A model generated the notes under the pieces. That model worked only from the letters and a program-made list of their open reading frames with translations. It was not told the DNA's origin and made no database searches. Both the position numbers and the translations under genes were made by a program. From NCBI GenBank assembly GCA_947487835.1, contig CANKXX010000002.1, forward strand, positions 1-64,000: 64,000 nucleotides of DNA, written 5' to 3'. Shown here in pieces: positions 39,667-48,976 of this stretch; the stretch's first letter is position 1; each line of letters starts with the position of its first letter. This DNA comes from an uncultured Microbacteriaceae bacterium. GTDB lineage: Bacteria > Actinomycetota > Actinomycetes > Actinomycetales > Microbacteriaceae.

Positions 39667-40266
39667 GTGCGCCTGTCCGAGCTGCTGGAGCGGCCCGCCC
39701 TCGAGGCGGCGCCGCTGGTGCTGGGCGGCATCCTGACCCACGAGACTGACGAGGGCTCCGTGTCCCTGCGGATCACGGAGCTCGAGGCGTACCTCGGCGA
39801 GAAGGACCCGGGGTCGCACGCCTTCCGGGGACGGGGCAAGCGGAACGCGGTGATGTTCGGCCCGCCCGGGCACCTGTACACGTACTTCACCTACGGCATG
39901 CACACCTGCGCGAACATCGTATGCTCGCCGGAGGGCACCGCGTCCGGCCTGCTGATCCGCGCGGGCGAGATCGTGGGCGGCATCGAGGCGGCGCGCGCTC
40001 GCCGCGGAGCCTCCGTGGCCGACCGGGACCTCGCCCGCGGCCCGGCCCGGCTCACCGTCGCGCTCGGCATCACGCTCGCGGACGGCGGCGCGAGTCTGGA
40101 GCGGCCGCCCTTCGCGCTCGAACTGCCTGAGCATCCGGTCGCCCACGAGACCGGTCCGCGCGTGGGCGTCTCCGGCGCGGGCGGGTCCGCGGACTACGCC
40201 TGGCGCTTCTGGATCCCGGGGGACTCCACGGTGTCCCCGTACCGCCGCCACAAGAACTCGCACTGA
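39667..40266 (+). CDS. DNA-3-methyladenine glycosylase (AAG/MPG family)
   Basis: This base-excision repair enzyme removes alkylated purines. ITELEAYLGEKDPGSHAF, MFGPPGHLYTYFTYGMHTC and RGPARLTVALGI are the conserved blocks of the MPG fold, with the catalytic Glu within ELEAY. At 199 residues it is normal for bacterial members. GTG start, probably leaderless. Confidence 0.93.
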   Translation: MRLSELLERPALEAAPLVLGGILTHETDEGSVSLRITELEAYLGEKDPGSHAFRGRGKRNAVMFGPPGHLYTYFTYGMHTCANIVCSPEGTASGLLIRAGEIVGGIEAARARRGASVADRDLARGPARLTVALGITLADGGASLERPPFALELPEHPVAHETGPRVGVSGAGGSADYAWRFWIPGDSTVSPYRRHKNSH

Positions 40267-40323
40267 CGAGCGCTCGCCTGGGGAACGCGCGTGCGCGTCG
40301 GAGGGTCGGTGGGTGAGCGCGGG

Positions 40324-40941
40324 TCAGCGGGTGAGCAGCACGACGCCCGCGCAGGTGGACGCCCAGAGCCAGCTGACCAGCGTGCCGATGATGAACCGCT
40401 CGCGCGCCTCGGCGGCCTCGCCCAGCTCGCTGAACCGGCCGACGCCCTTGATGGCGATGATCACCGCGAGCCCCTCCGGATATCCCGCGACGATGACCGC
40501 CGCCACCGACAGCCGCTCGAGCATGCCGATCGTCACACCGCCGCGCATCACCTCGCGCTTCGGCTGCCGCGCGGCCTCGAGATCGCCGGCCCCGTGCGCG
40601 TTCGCCGCGACGAGGATGCCTCCGTGCGTGCCGCCGAGCACGCTGCCGCCGGTCGCGATGTCGAGCACGGCGGTCACCACGGGGCCGCCGCCGGCGACGG
40701 CGAGGAAGATCATCAGGATCGTGAGGATGCCGCCGGCCGCGGCGTTCGGCGCGATCGGAAGCATGGTGGCGAGCAGCAGCGTGGCGAGCAGCGCGCCGAC
40801 CATCGCGTAGACCAGCGGCCGTTGCTGCTGGTGCTGCGACCTGCGGGTCACGAGGATCGCGAGCACGACCGACGCGATCGCACCGAGGATCAGGAACAGC
40901 CACAGGACGGCGTCGATGAGGCCGAACGGGAAGGTGGTCAT
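40324..40941 (-). CDS. membrane protein partner of SatD
   Basis: This 205-residue protein has about five hydrophobic segments (LIDAVLWLFLILGAIASVVLAILV, LVYAMVGALLATLLLATMLPI, ILTILMIFLAVAGGGPVVTAVL, SVAAVIVAGYPEGLAVIIAIKG, FIIGTLVSWLWASTCAGVVLL). It overlaps the SatD gene by 4 bp and is translationally coupled to it. SatD proteins are commonly followed by such a membrane protein. The function of the pair is not established. Confidence 0.75.
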   Translation of the reverse strand: MTTFPFGLIDAVLWLFLILGAIASVVLAILVTRRSQHQQQRPLVYAMVGALLATLLLATMLPIAPNAAAGGILTILMIFLAVAGGGPVVTAVLDIATGGSVLGGTHGGILVAANAHGAGDLEAARQPKREVMRGGVTIGMLERLSVAAVIVAGYPEGLAVIIAIKGVGRFSELGEAAEARERFIIGTLVSWLWASTCAGVVLLTR

Positions 40942-41585
40942 GCGGTGTCGTCCTTCCGGGTGACTGCGCTGTCGAGGTGTTCGAGGAGTTTAGCGAGGCC
41001 GGGGAGTGCCGCCTGCTCGGTGCGCCAGCCGGAGGTGCGCAGGCGCGTGCTGACGGCCTGGGGCGTGATGCCGAGCTCGGCGGCGACGTCGCGCTGCGTG
41101 CCGCCCGCCCCCATCCGGTCGACGACCTCCCAGCCCTGCTCGGTGCGGCGGTCCCGGGCGAGCAGGAGGAGCGTGATCAGGGCCTCGACCTCCTCGGGGG
41201 TGATCTCGTCGACCGCGGTTGCGGGCGGATCCCCGCCGCCCTCGACCGCGAGCGCGAAGCGCGTCGGCGACCTCTTGGCGGCGTCGACGGCGTCGCGCGC
41301 CGCGATGAAGGCCTCGCCGGTGGCGGCCCGGGTGTCGGCGGGAAGCGGGGTGCGGACCCGCCCGATCCCGAGCCCCACGCTCCAGTGCTCGCGCCGGGTG
41401 AGGTCGAGCACCATCGCCAGCGCGTCCGACGCCCGGGGCAGCAGTGCCTGCACCTCGTCGCCGGCGGTGCGGTCGACCGGCAGTTCGAGGGCGTTCGTGA
41501 AACGCCGGTTCAGGTCGTCGAGCACGCCCGCGGCGCGGTCGACGTCGGAGCGGCTGTCCTTCTGATCTGCGGTGACGACGAACAC
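40938..41585 (-). CDS. SatD family protein
   Basis: This 215-residue protein starts MFVVTADQKDSR, with the SatD-type nucleotidyl-cyclase-like N-terminal region (GDEVQALLP, LGIGRVRTPLP). A C-terminal helix-turn-helix QRDVAAELGITPQAVSTRLRTSGW follows. GTG 41585 has GGGGAGG 5 nt upstream. The HTH and the dyads in its own promoter point to autoregulation. The signal sensed is unknown. Confidence 0.8.
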   Translation of the reverse strand: MFVVTADQKDSRSDVDRAAGVLDDLNRRFTNALELPVDRTAGDEVQALLPRASDALAMVLDLTRREHWSVGLGIGRVRTPLPADTRAATGEAFIAARDAVDAAKRSPTRFALAVEGGGDPPATAVDEITPEEVEALITLLLLARDRRTEQGWEVVDRMGAGGTQRDVAAELGITPQAVSTRLRTSGWRTEQAALPGLAKLLEHLDSAVTRKDDTA

Positions 41586-41616
41586 GCTGCCTCCCCTCGG
41601 CGTCCATGATGCAGGC

Positions 41617-41677
41617 TTGATCCGGGCACATCAAGGCTACGGCATTGATCTTGCGCAATCAACGCCTGAGGCTTGAT
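41617..41677. promoter_or_regulatory. 28-bp phased TTGAT repeats over the satD promoter
   Basis: TTGAT-N8-ATCAA occurs at 41617-41634 and 41645-41662. A third TTGAT is at 41673-41677, so the half sites are exactly 28 bp apart. On the minus strand TTGATT (41662-41657), a 17-bp spacer and TAGCCT (41639-41634) form a well-spaced promoter for satD. One dyad thus covers the -35 and the other the -10. The likely ligand is SatD itself, by inference. Confidence 0.75.
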
Positions 41678-41809
41678 CGACGGCATCCCCTGCCGCCCCC
41701 CGGTGCGGTTCCCCTATGACGTCCATACTTCCGCCCACCACCGACAGCGCGCAGCAGGGAGAGGGGGAGGGAGAGGCGCCCGTCCGACGAACCGGGGAAG
41801 TGCCGCTGG

Positions 41810-41815
41810 TAGTCT
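41810..41815 (+). promoter_or_regulatory. -10 element, probably leaderless (tyrS)
   Basis: TAGTCT lies 8 nt before GTG 41824, the start that fits TyrS homology. Confidence 0.55.
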
Positions 41816-41823
41816 GCTGTGTC

Positions 41824-43131
41824 GTGTCGACACCCGCATCCGACGTCCTGTCCCGCCAGCAGAATGACCCCTCGTTCGCCGATGTCTGGGAGGAAATCGT
41901 CTGGCGCGGCTACGTGCATGTCTCGACGGACGCGGAGGCGCTGCGCACGCTGCTTTCCGGCCCGCCCGTCACGTACTACTGCGGCTTCGACCCCACGGCG
42001 CCCAGCCTGCATCTCGGCAACCTCGTGCAGCTGCTCCTTCTGCGTCGCCTGCAGCTCGCGGGCCACAGGCCGCTCGGGCTCGTGGGCGGTTCGACCGGCT
42101 TGATCGGCGACCCCAAGCCCACGGCCGAGCGCACCCTGAACACCCGGGAGACCGTCGCGGAGTGGGTCAGCTACCTGCGCGGTCAGATCGAGAAGTTCCT
42201 GGACTTCGAGGGCGACAACGCCGCCCGCATCGTGAACAACCTCGACTGGACCGCCCCGATGTCGGCGATCGACTTCCTTAGGGAGGTCGGCAAGCACTTC
42301 CGGGTGGGCACGATGCTCAAGAAGGACGCGGTCAGCGCCCGCCTCAACTCCGACCACGGCATCAGCTACACCGAGTTCAGCTACCAGATCCTCCAGGGCA
42401 TGGACTTCCTGGAGCTGTACCGCAACTACGACTGCGTGCTGCAGACCGGCGGCAGCGACCAGTGGGGCAACCTCACGAGCGGCACGGATCTCATCCACCG
42501 CGCGGAGGGCGTGAGCGTGCACGCGATCGGCACGCCGCTCATCACGAACTCCGACGGCACCAAGTTCGGCAAGAGCGAGGGCAACGCGGTCTGGCTCGAC
42601 CCCGCGATGACCAGCCCGTACGCGATGTACCAGTTCTGGCTCAACACGGACGACGCCGACGTGATCGACCGCCTCAAGATCTTCACCTTCCTGCCGCGCG
42701 CCGAGATCGAGCGCCTGGCCGACGCCGTGGCGAGCGAGCCGTTCCGCCGCGAGGCACAGCGCGCGCTCGCCTGGGAGGCGACAACGCTCGTGCACGGGGT
42801 GCAGGCGACGGAGGCCGCGATCGCGGCGTCCCAGGCACTGTTCGGCCAGGGCGACCTGTCCGCGCTCGACGCGGGCACGCTGTCGGCCGCGCTGCGCGAG
42901 CTGCCGAACGCCACGGTGCCGAGCACGACGACGGTGGCCGACCTCCTCGTCAGCACGGGACTGACGCCCAGCCTGAGCGCGGCCCGCCGCGCCGTGGGCG
43001 AGGGCGGCGTGTACCTGAACAACGAGAAGGTCGCGTCGGCCGACGCCACGCTCGAGGGTGCCCTGCTCGCGGACCGCTTCGCCGTGCTGCGGCGGGGCAA
43101 GAAGACGCTCGCCGGCATCTTCGTCGAGTAG
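41824..43131 (+). CDS. tyrS: tyrosyl-tRNA synthetase
   Basis: This 435-residue class I synthetase has the HIGH-type motif HLGNL, KFGKS for KMSKS, YRNYDCVLQTGGSDQWGN for tyrosine and tRNA binding, and a C-terminal S4 domain (LSAARRAVGEGGVYLNNEKV). The frame is open upstream to 41716, but those residues do not resemble TyrS. GTG 41824 with its TANNNT box is preferred. Confidence 0.95.
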   Translation: MSTPASDVLSRQQNDPSFADVWEEIVWRGYVHVSTDAEALRTLLSGPPVTYYCGFDPTAPSLHLGNLVQLLLLRRLQLAGHRPLGLVGGSTGLIGDPKPTAERTLNTRETVAEWVSYLRGQIEKFLDFEGDNAARIVNNLDWTAPMSAIDFLREVGKHFRVGTMLKKDAVSARLNSDHGISYTEFSYQILQGMDFLELYRNYDCVLQTGGSDQWGNLTSGTDLIHRAEGVSVHAIGTPLITNSDGTKFGKSEGNAVWLDPAMTSPYAMYQFWLNTDDADVIDRLKIFTFLPRAEIERLADAVASEPFRREAQRALAWEATTLVHGVQATEAAIAASQALFGQGDLSALDAGTLSAALRELPNATVPSTTTVADLLVSTGLTPSLSAARRAVGEGGVYLNNEKVASADATLEGALLADRFAVLRRGKKTLAGIFVE

Positions 43132-43142
43132 CGGACCCCGAC

Positions 43143-43667
43143 GTGCGCACGCTGTTCCTGAACGGCACCGTCGGTGCGGGCAAGTCCACGGTCGCCGGTG
43201 CCGTCGGGGCCGTGCTGCGCGAGCGCGGCATCCCGCACGCCGTCATCGACCTCGACGCCCTCCGGAACGCGTGGCCGGCGCCCGACGACGACCCGTTCAA
43301 CTCCGCGCTGGAGCTGCGGAACCTCGCGGCCGTGGTCGCGAACTACCGGCAGGTCGGCGTGACGCACCTCGTGCTCGCGGGGGTGATCGAGACCCTCGAC
43401 GGCCGCGCCGGCTACGAGCACGTGCTCGGCGGGGAGCTCACGGTGTGCCGCCTCGACGTCGACCTCGCCCTGGTGCGACGGCGGCTTGCCGGGCGGCACG
43501 CGCTCGAGAGCTCGTCCCTTTCCTGGCACCTCGACCGCTCGGGCGAGCTGCAGGCGATCCTGGAGTCCGCGGCCGTCGAGGACTCCGTGGTCGACGTGAC
43601 CGCCCTCTCGGTCGAGGATGCCGCGACGGCGGTCCTCCGCGCGGCCTCCTGGCCCACCGGATCCTGA
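43143..43667 (+). CDS. small P-loop kinase-like protein
   Basis: This 174-residue protein has Walker A GTVGAGKST at 8-16 and an LID region RRRLAGRHALES. It resembles adenylylsulfate/gluconate/shikimate-type kinases that phosphorylate small molecules, but no specific family is assigned. GTG start at 43143, 11 bp after the tyrS stop, so probably cotranscribed. Its TGA stop falls inside a dispersed repeat element. Confidence 0.7.
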   Translation: MRTLFLNGTVGAGKSTVAGAVGAVLRERGIPHAVIDLDALRNAWPAPDDDPFNSALELRNLAAVVANYRQVGVTHLVLAGVIETLDGRAGYEHVLGGELTVCRLDVDLALVRRRLAGRHALESSSLSWHLDRSGELQAILESAAVEDSVVDVTALSVEDAATAVLRAASWPTGS

Positions 43668-43772
43668 GCCTGTCGAAGGGCGGGCCCTGAGCCACGGTTC
43701 CTGAGCCTGTCGAAGGGCGGTTCCTGAGCCTGTCGAAGGGACGTCACGTCGCTTCGACAGGCTCAGCGACCG
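43661..43772. repeat. cluster of four dispersed elements
   Basis: Copies at 43661-43682, 43696-43720 and 43721-43743 are in one orientation (CCTGAGCCTGTCGAAGG core), and an inverted copy is at 43747-43772. The stop codon of the kinase gene (43665-43667) is the TGA of the first CCTGAGC. The cluster fills the space between convergent genes. Confidence 0.9.
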
Positions 43773-43804
43773 GATGCGGCTCAGCGACCGTGTCCCCGTG
43801 CCGC

Positions 43805-44197
43805 CTAGAGGAACAGGCAGAACGGGTGGCCCGCGGGGTCCAGGTGCACGCGCACGTCGTTCTGGGGCTGGAACCCCGCGACCGTCGCGCCTGAAGCGAC
43901 CGCGTGGGCGCTTGCCGCATCCAGGTCGTCCACCTCGATGTCGAGGTGCATCGACATCTGCGGGTCGCCGGGGCCGGCCGGCCAGACGGGCCGCACGTAG
44001 TGGTCCTCGGTCTGGAAGGAGAGCCCGGCGCCGCCATCCGGGGCCGCGAGCGTGACCCAGCCCTCCTCCTCGCTCCGGACCGTCCAGCCGAGCAGCCGGC
44101 GGTAGAAGGCCGCCAGCTCATTGGCGTCCGGGGCGTCGAGCACCGTCGCGTGGAACCGCAGGCGCGGGGGAGTGGGGGCCGTGTCGTCGTCGCTCAC
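43805..44197 (-). CDS. VOC (glyoxalase/bleomycin-resistance fold) protein
   Basis: This 130-residue vicinal-oxygen-chelate protein has [24 protein letters not shown] at the start of the first beta-alpha-beta module. [22 protein letters not shown] begins the second, and [11 protein letters not shown] ends the fold. GTG 44197 is chosen because it precedes the conserved fold. The open frame further upstream overlaps the pyrG promoter. Function unknown. Confidence 0.83.
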   Translation of the reverse strand: MSDDDTAPTPPRLRFHATVLDAPDANELAAFYRRLLGWTVRSEEEGWVTLAAPDGGAGLSFQTEDHYVRPVWPAGPGDPQMSMHLDIEVDDLDAASAHAVASGATVAGFQPQNDVRVHLDPAGHPFCLFL

Positions 44198-44298
44198 GCC
44201 GCCAGTCTCCCGCGCGCCCCTCGGCCCATCAAGACCCTCCGGTTCCGCTGTGAGAGGACTCGCGCCCGGGAGGGGACCGGAGATCGCCGGTTCCCGGT

Positions 44299-44304
44299 TA
44301 GGAT
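44299..44304 (+). promoter_or_regulatory. -10 element, probably leaderless (pyrG)
   Basis: TAGGAT lies 8 nt before GTG 44313. Initiation-dependent control of pyrG through the first transcribed bases is known in Gram-positive bacteria, but the C/G run needed is not evident here. Confidence 0.55.
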
Positions 44305-44312
44305 TGAAGCCC

Positions 44313-46025
44313 GTGGCGGATATTACGAGCGCGGACCAGACGAGCACGACGACGAACCAGAAGATCACCAAGCACATCTTCGTGACGGGCGGTGTCGTCT
44401 CTTCCCTCGGGAAGGGCCTGACGGCGGCCAGCCTCGGCAACCTTCTCACCGCGCGCGGGCTGCGCGTCGTGATGCAGAAGCTCGACCCGTACCTCAACGT
44501 CGACCCGGGAACGATGAACCCGTTCCAGCACGGCGAGGTCTTCGTGACGGACGACGGCGCCGAGACCGACCTCGACATCGGGCACTACGAGCGCTTCCTC
44601 GACATCAACCTGAACCAGGCCGCCAACGTGACCACGGGTCAGATCTACTCGACGGTCATCGCGAAGGAGCGCCGCGGTGAGTACCTCGGCGACACCGTGC
44701 AGGTCATCCCGCACATCACTGACGAGATCAAGCGCCGGATGCGCCTGCAGGCGACGGACGACCCGCAGCCCGACGTGATCATCACCGAGATCGGCGGCAC
44801 CGTCGGCGACATCGAGAGCCAGCCGTTCATCGAGTCCGCGCGCCAGGTGCGCCACGAGCTCGGCCGCGGCAACGCGTTCTTCGTGCACGTCTCCCTCGTG
44901 CCATTCATGAACGCCTCGGGCGAGCAGAAGACGAAGCCGACCCAGCACTCCGTCGCCGCCCTCCGCTCGATCGGCATCCAGCCCGACGCGCTCGTGCTGC
45001 GCAGCGACCGCCCGGTCTCCGAGGGCAACAAGCGCAAGATCGCGCTGATGTGCGACGTGGACGAGGCCGCGGTGGTCAACGCCGTCGACGTGCCGAGCAT
45101 CTACGACATCCCCGCGATGCTGCACGAGCAGGGCCTCGACGCCTACATCATGAACCAGCTCGGCCTCACCGCGAGCGACGTGAACTGGGAGGGCTGGAGC
45201 CGCATCCTCGAGGCGGTGCACGACCCGAAGCACGAGGTCACCATCGGCCTCGTCGGCAAGTACATCGACCTCCCCGACGCCTACCTCTCGGTCACCGAGG
45301 CGCTGCGGGCCGGCGGATTCGCGCACCAGACGAAGGTCAAGCTGCGCTGGGTCGCCTCCGACGAGTGCGAGACCCCCGAGGGCGCGAGCAAGCAGCTCGC
45401 GGACCTCGACGGCCTCTGCGTGCCCGGCGGGTTCGGCATCCGCGGCATCGAGGGCAAGCTCGGCGCTCTGCGCTTCGCCCGTGAGAACGGCATCCCTGCC
45501 CTCGGCCTGTGCCTCGGACTGCAGTGCATGGTCATCGAGTACGCGCGCAACGAGGCCGGACTCCCCGAGGCGTCGTCCTCGGAGTTCGACCCGGGCACAC
45601 CCCAGCCGGTCGTCGCGACCATGGCGGAGCAGGTGGACATCCTCGCCGGCGGCGACATGGGCGGCACGATGCGCCTCGGCCTGTACGAGGCCGAGCTCGC
45701 CGAGGGCTCGATCGCGGCCGAGCTGTACGGCGCGCCGAAGGCGTCCGAGCGGCACCGCCACCGCTACGAGGTGAACAACCACTTCCGCCAGCAGATCGCG
45801 GACGCCGGCCTCTGGTTCTCCGGCGTCTCACCCGACGGCCAGCTCGTGGAGTACGTGGAGCTGCCGCGCGAGGTGCACCCGTTCTACATCGGCACCCAGG
45901 CGCACCCCGAGCTGCGCTCGCGCCCGAACCACGCGCACCCGCTGTTCCGCGGGCTCGTGGGCGCGGCCCTCGACCGCCAGAACGCGAGCCGCCTCTTCGA
46001 GGTGGCGGAGTCCGCCGCCGAGTAG
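44313..46025 (+). CDS. pyrG: CTP synthase
   Basis: This enzyme makes CTP from UTP with glutamine. The N-terminal amidoligase begins [23 protein letters not shown]. The glutaminase domain has the nucleophile Cys in [10 protein letters not shown] and a downstream His in GTQAHPE. It is 570 residues from GTG 44313, with a short Thr-rich N-terminal tail. The open frame further upstream is not part of the family. Confidence 0.96.
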   Translation: MADITSADQTSTTTNQKITKHIFVTGGVVSSLGKGLTAASLGNLLTARGLRVVMQKLDPYLNVDPGTMNPFQHGEVFVTDDGAETDLDIGHYERFLDINLNQAANVTTGQIYSTVIAKERRGEYLGDTVQVIPHITDEIKRRMRLQATDDPQPDVIITEIGGTVGDIESQPFIESARQVRHELGRGNAFFVHVSLVPFMNASGEQKTKPTQHSVAALRSIGIQPDALVLRSDRPVSEGNKRKIALMCDVDEAAVVNAVDVPSIYDIPAMLHEQGLDAYIMNQLGLTASDVNWEGWSRILEAVHDPKHEVTIGLVGKYIDLPDAYLSVTEALRAGGFAHQTKVKLRWVASDECETPEGASKQLADLDGLCVPGGFGIRGIEGKLGALRFARENGIPALGLCLGLQCMVIEYARNEAGLPEASSSEFDPGTPQPVVATMAEQVDILAGGDMGGTMRLGLYEAELAEGSIAAELYGAPKASERHRHRYEVNNHFRQQIADAGLWFSGVSPDGQLVEYVELPREVHPFYIGTQAHPELRSRPNHAHPLFRGLVGAALDRQNASRLFEVAESAAE

Positions 46026-46134
46026 GCGCAGGGCCACTGCCGACCCGGGGTGCGCCCCACCCCGCGGGGCGGCGCTCCGCGCGCACCGGGCTCGGGTAGC
46101 GTCGAATCCGGCCGACACGAAGGAGCACCGCAGC

Positions 46135-46755
46135 ATGATCGAAGACGAGGCGTTCGACCCCACCATCACGTCCAGCGAGACGGTGTTCGAGGGCAAGGTC
46201 TGGGACGTGCGCCGCGAGGTGTTCGAGTACAACGGCAGCGACCTGACCCGCGACTTCGTCGACCACACCGGCGCCGTCGCGATCCTCGCGCTGAACGACG
46301 CCGGCGAGGTGCTCATGATCAAGCAGTACCGGCACCCGGTGCGGCACCGCATGTGGGAGATCCCGGCGGGGCTGCTCGACGTCGAGGGCGAGGATCCGCT
46401 GGACGCCGCCAAGCGCGAGCTCGCCGAGGAGGCCGACCTCGTCGCGAGCGAGTGGGACCTCCTGAGCGAGTTCCACACCTCGCCGGGCGGCAGCGACGAA
46501 ATCATCCGCATCTACCTCGCCCGCGGCCTGACCGACGCGACCGAGGTCTTCGACCGCGCCGAGGAGGAGGCGGACATGGAGAAGCGCTGGGTGCCCCTCG
46601 ACGAGGCGCTGGACGCCGTGCTCGCGCGCAAGCTGCACAACCCGTCGACGACGATCGCCATCCTCGAGGCGTCGATCGCCCGCTCGCGCGACTGGTCGAC
46701 GCTGGGCGCGGCCGACCAGCCGTGGCCGCGGCACCGCAAGCTCACCGCATCCTGA
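46135..46755 (+). CDS. NUDIX hydrolase, ADP-ribose pyrophosphatase-like
   Basis: This 206-residue protein has the NUDIX box [46 protein letters not shown] and a C-terminal [11 protein letters not shown] are typical of ADP-ribose pyrophosphatases. Genes of this type commonly lie between pyrG and xerD in actinobacteria, as here. GAAGGAG about 8 nt upstream supports the start. Confidence 0.88.
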   Translation: MIEDEAFDPTITSSETVFEGKVWDVRREVFEYNGSDLTRDFVDHTGAVAILALNDAGEVLMIKQYRHPVRHRMWEIPAGLLDVEGEDPLDAAKRELAEEADLVASEWDLLSEFHTSPGGSDEIIRIYLARGLTDATEVFDRAEEEADMEKRWVPLDEALDAVLARKLHNPSTTIAILEASIARSRDWSTLGAADQPWPRHRKLTAS

Positions 46756-46769
46756 CCAGCGGAAGCGCC

Positions 46770-47747
46770 GTGACCGCGACCGAGCAGGCGACCGAGCAGG
46801 CGACCGCGTCGCCGCTCTCCGTCATCATCGACCGGTACCTGCGCCACGTCACGGTGGAGCGCGGCCTGTCCGCGAACACGGTCGCCGCGTACCGCCGCGA
46901 CCTCGACCGCTACCGCCTGTTCCTCGAGGAGCGCGGCACCACGGAGCCGGCGGACATCCGCTCGACGGACGTCTCCGCGTTCTCCGGTTCGCTGCGTGGC
47001 GAGGGAGCGCTCACCGCGTCGTCGACGGCCCGGATGCTGTCCTCCGTGCGCAGCCTGCACCGCTTCCTGCTCGAGGAGGGCGTCGTGCACGAGGACGTCG
47101 CCCGCGAGGTGAAGCCGCCGAAGCTCGCGAGCCGGCTGCCCAAGGCCATCACGATCGAGCAGATGGAGCGCCTGCTCGCGGCGACCGAGGGGGACGATCC
47201 GCTCGCGATCCGGGACCACGCCCTGCTCGAGCTGCTGTACGCGACCGGCGCCCGCATCTCGGAGATCGTCGGGCTCAACGTCGACGACGTGATGAGCCTC
47301 GGCGAGGAGGGCGACGCGGACGCCACCCTGCCCGGCGACATGATCCGCGTGACGGGCAAGGGCGACAAGCAGCGCCTCGTCCCGGTCGGGCGGTTCGCGC
47401 GGACGGCGCTCGACGCGTACCTCGTGCGGGTGCGCCCGACGCTCTCCGGCAAGGGCAGGCCGACGCCTGCGCTGTTCCTCGGCCAGCGCGGCGCGCGGAT
47501 GTCGCGGCAGAACGCGTGGCTCATCATTCGGGCGGCCGCCGAGCGCGCCGGGCTCGAGGTCGAGGTCTCGCCGCACACGTTCCGCCACTCGTTCGCCACC
47601 CACCTCCTTGCAGGCGGGGCCGACGTGCGCGTCGTGCAGGAACTGCTGGGGCACTCGTCGGTCGCGACGACGCAGATCTACACGCTCGTGACCGCGGACA
47701 CCCTCCGCGACATGTACACGACGTCGCACCCCCGCGCCCGCGGCTGA
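46770..47747 (+). CDS. xerD: tyrosine recombinase XerD
   Basis: With XerC this recombinase resolves chromosome dimers at dif. A core-binding SAM-like domain ([20 protein letters not shown]) precedes the catalytic domain, with Arg in [11 protein letters not shown], Lys in [21 protein letters not shown], His in LLGHSS and Tyr in TTQIYT. 325 residues from GTG 46770, 14 bp after the NUDIX stop. Confidence 0.95.
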   Translation: MTATEQATEQATASPLSVIIDRYLRHVTVERGLSANTVAAYRRDLDRYRLFLEERGTTEPADIRSTDVSAFSGSLRGEGALTASSTARMLSSVRSLHRFLLEEGVVHEDVAREVKPPKLASRLPKAITIEQMERLLAATEGDDPLAIRDHALLELLYATGARISEIVGLNVDDVMSLGEEGDADATLPGDMIRVTGKGDKQRLVPVGRFARTALDAYLVRVRPTLSGKGRPTPALFLGQRGARMSRQNAWLIIRAAAERAGLEVEVSPHTFRHSFATHLLAGGADVRVVQELLGHSSVATTQIYTLVTADTLRDMYTTSHPRARG

Positions 47748-47790
47748 CCGGCGGTCCCTCACGCCGACTCCACGACCCGCCACCGTTCAC

Positions 47791-47862
47791 AATTCAGGCT
47801 GTGCTGCGACACGCCGCATCTGGGCAGCCTGAAACACGGCGTGTCGCAACTGAGCCTGAATT
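47791..47862. repeat. long imperfect inverted repeat after xerD
   Basis: Two 26-nt arms (47791-47816 and 47837-47862) pair at 21 positions. The outer AATTCAGGCT and the inner GCGACACGCCG are perfect, with a 5-nt mismatch between them and a 20-nt loop that contains another GCCTGAAA. It could be a terminator or a small mobile element. Confidence 0.75.
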
Positions 47863-47884
47863 CGGAACAGGATGCGGAACGGAA

Positions 47885-47910
47885 CGTCCCTTCGACGGGC
47901 TCAGGGACCG
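47885..47910. repeat. dispersed element copy
   Basis: CGTCCCTTCGACGGGCTCAGGGACCG is an inverted-orientation copy between xerD and parA. Apart from this, the inverted repeat before it and the -10 box after it, nothing is seen in the 326-base gap. Confidence 0.85.
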
Positions 47911-48016
47911 AAATGCGGCACGTGCACGAAACGGAGTGCCGATCGGGTTCTGGGCGACCTGGGATCCCGGATTCCCGTCGCCCGCGCGGGAGTCGGGTGC
48001 GGCGTCACCTCACCGT

Positions 48017-48022
48017 TACAAT
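48017..48022 (+). promoter_or_regulatory. -10 element for the parA-der operon
   Basis: TACAAT lies 51 nt before the parA start. The -35 region is weak. This is the only promoter-like signal before a run of genes whose ends overlap or nearly touch, continuing to der. Confidence 0.45.
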
Positions 48023-48073
48023 CGAACGAGTCGATCATCCCCCACGGTCGGCCAGGCAAGCGAAGGCGTCGGT

Positions 48074-48976
48074 GTGACTCGAAGCGGTGTATCTCGAAGC
48101 GGTGAAGGTGTCGCCGAGCTCCCCGGGCTTGAGGCCCCGGTCCTCGGCCCGACGGGACGTCCCTTCACCGAGTTCGCGGAACCCGCCCCGCTGAAGGGCG
48201 TCGGCCCCGCGCGCATCATCTCGCTCTGCAACCAGAAGGGCGGCGTGGGCAAGACCACGACGACCATCAACCTCGGCGCCGCCCTCGCGAAGTACGGCCG
48301 CCGCGTGCTCGCCGTCGACTTCGACCCGCAGGGCGCCCTCTCCGCCGGCCTCGGCGTGCAGACGCACGACGCGGTCACCATCTACGACCTGCTGCTCGGC
48401 GCGGTCAAGGACCCGCACGAGGCGATCATCCACACCGAGATCGAGAACCTCGACATCATCCCAGCGAACATCGACCTCTCCGCCGCCGAGGTGCACCTCG
48501 TGAACGAGGTGGCGCGCGAGCAGATCCTCGCCAGCGTGCTGCGGAAGGTCAGCGGCGAGTACGACGTGATCCTCGTCGACTGCCAGCCCTCGCTCGGCCT
48601 CCTCACGGTCAACGCCCTGACCGCGAGCCACGGCGTCCTCATCCCGCTCGAGTGCGAGTTCTTCGCCCTGCGCGGCGTGGCCCTGCTCGTCGAGACCATC
48701 GACAAGGTGCGGGACCGCCTGAACCCGGGACTCGAGCTCGACGCGATCCTCGCGACCATGTTCGACTCGCGCACGCTGCACTCCCGCGAGGTGCTGCAGC
48801 GCGTGGTCGAGGCGTTCGGCGACCGCGTTCTCGAGACGGTGATCGGGCGCACGGTGAAGTTCCCGGATGCGAGCGTGGCGGGCAAGCCCATCATCGAGTT
48901 CGCGCCCGAGCATCCCGCCTCGAAGGCGTACAGCACCGTGGCGCGGGAACTGATCTCGCGTGGCGCCGTCGCCTGA
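48074..48976 (+). CDS. ParA-family ATPase next to scpAB
   Basis: This 300-residue Walker ATPase has the deviant Walker A KGGVGKTTT and YDVILVDCQPSLG for Walker B. It has a 45-residue N-terminal tail. In actinobacteria a ParA-like gene often precedes scpA, separate from the parAB pair at the origin, and it is presumed to help chromosome organisation. No parB is adjacent. Start GTG 48074 is likely, though other nearby codons are possible. It overlaps scpA by 17 bp. Confidence 0.88.
   Translation: MTRSGVSRSGEGVAELPGLEAPVLGPTGRPFTEFAEPAPLKGVGPARIISLCNQKGGVGKTTTTINLGAALAKYGRRVLAVDFDPQGALSAGLGVQTHDAVTIYDLLLGAVKDPHEAIIHTEIENLDIIPANIDLSAAEVHLVNEVAREQILASVLRKVSGEYDVILVDCQPSLGLLTVNALTASHGVLIPLECEFFALRGVALLVETIDKVRDRLNPGLELDAILATMFDSRTLHSREVLQRVVEAFGDRVLETVIGRTVKFPDASVAGKPIIEFAPEHPASKAYSTVARELISRGAVA

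Noticed and set aside
41716-41823. Longer N-terminus of tyrS
   Set aside because: The extra 36 residues do not resemble the enzyme, and the TAGTCT box lies inside them just before GTG 41824.
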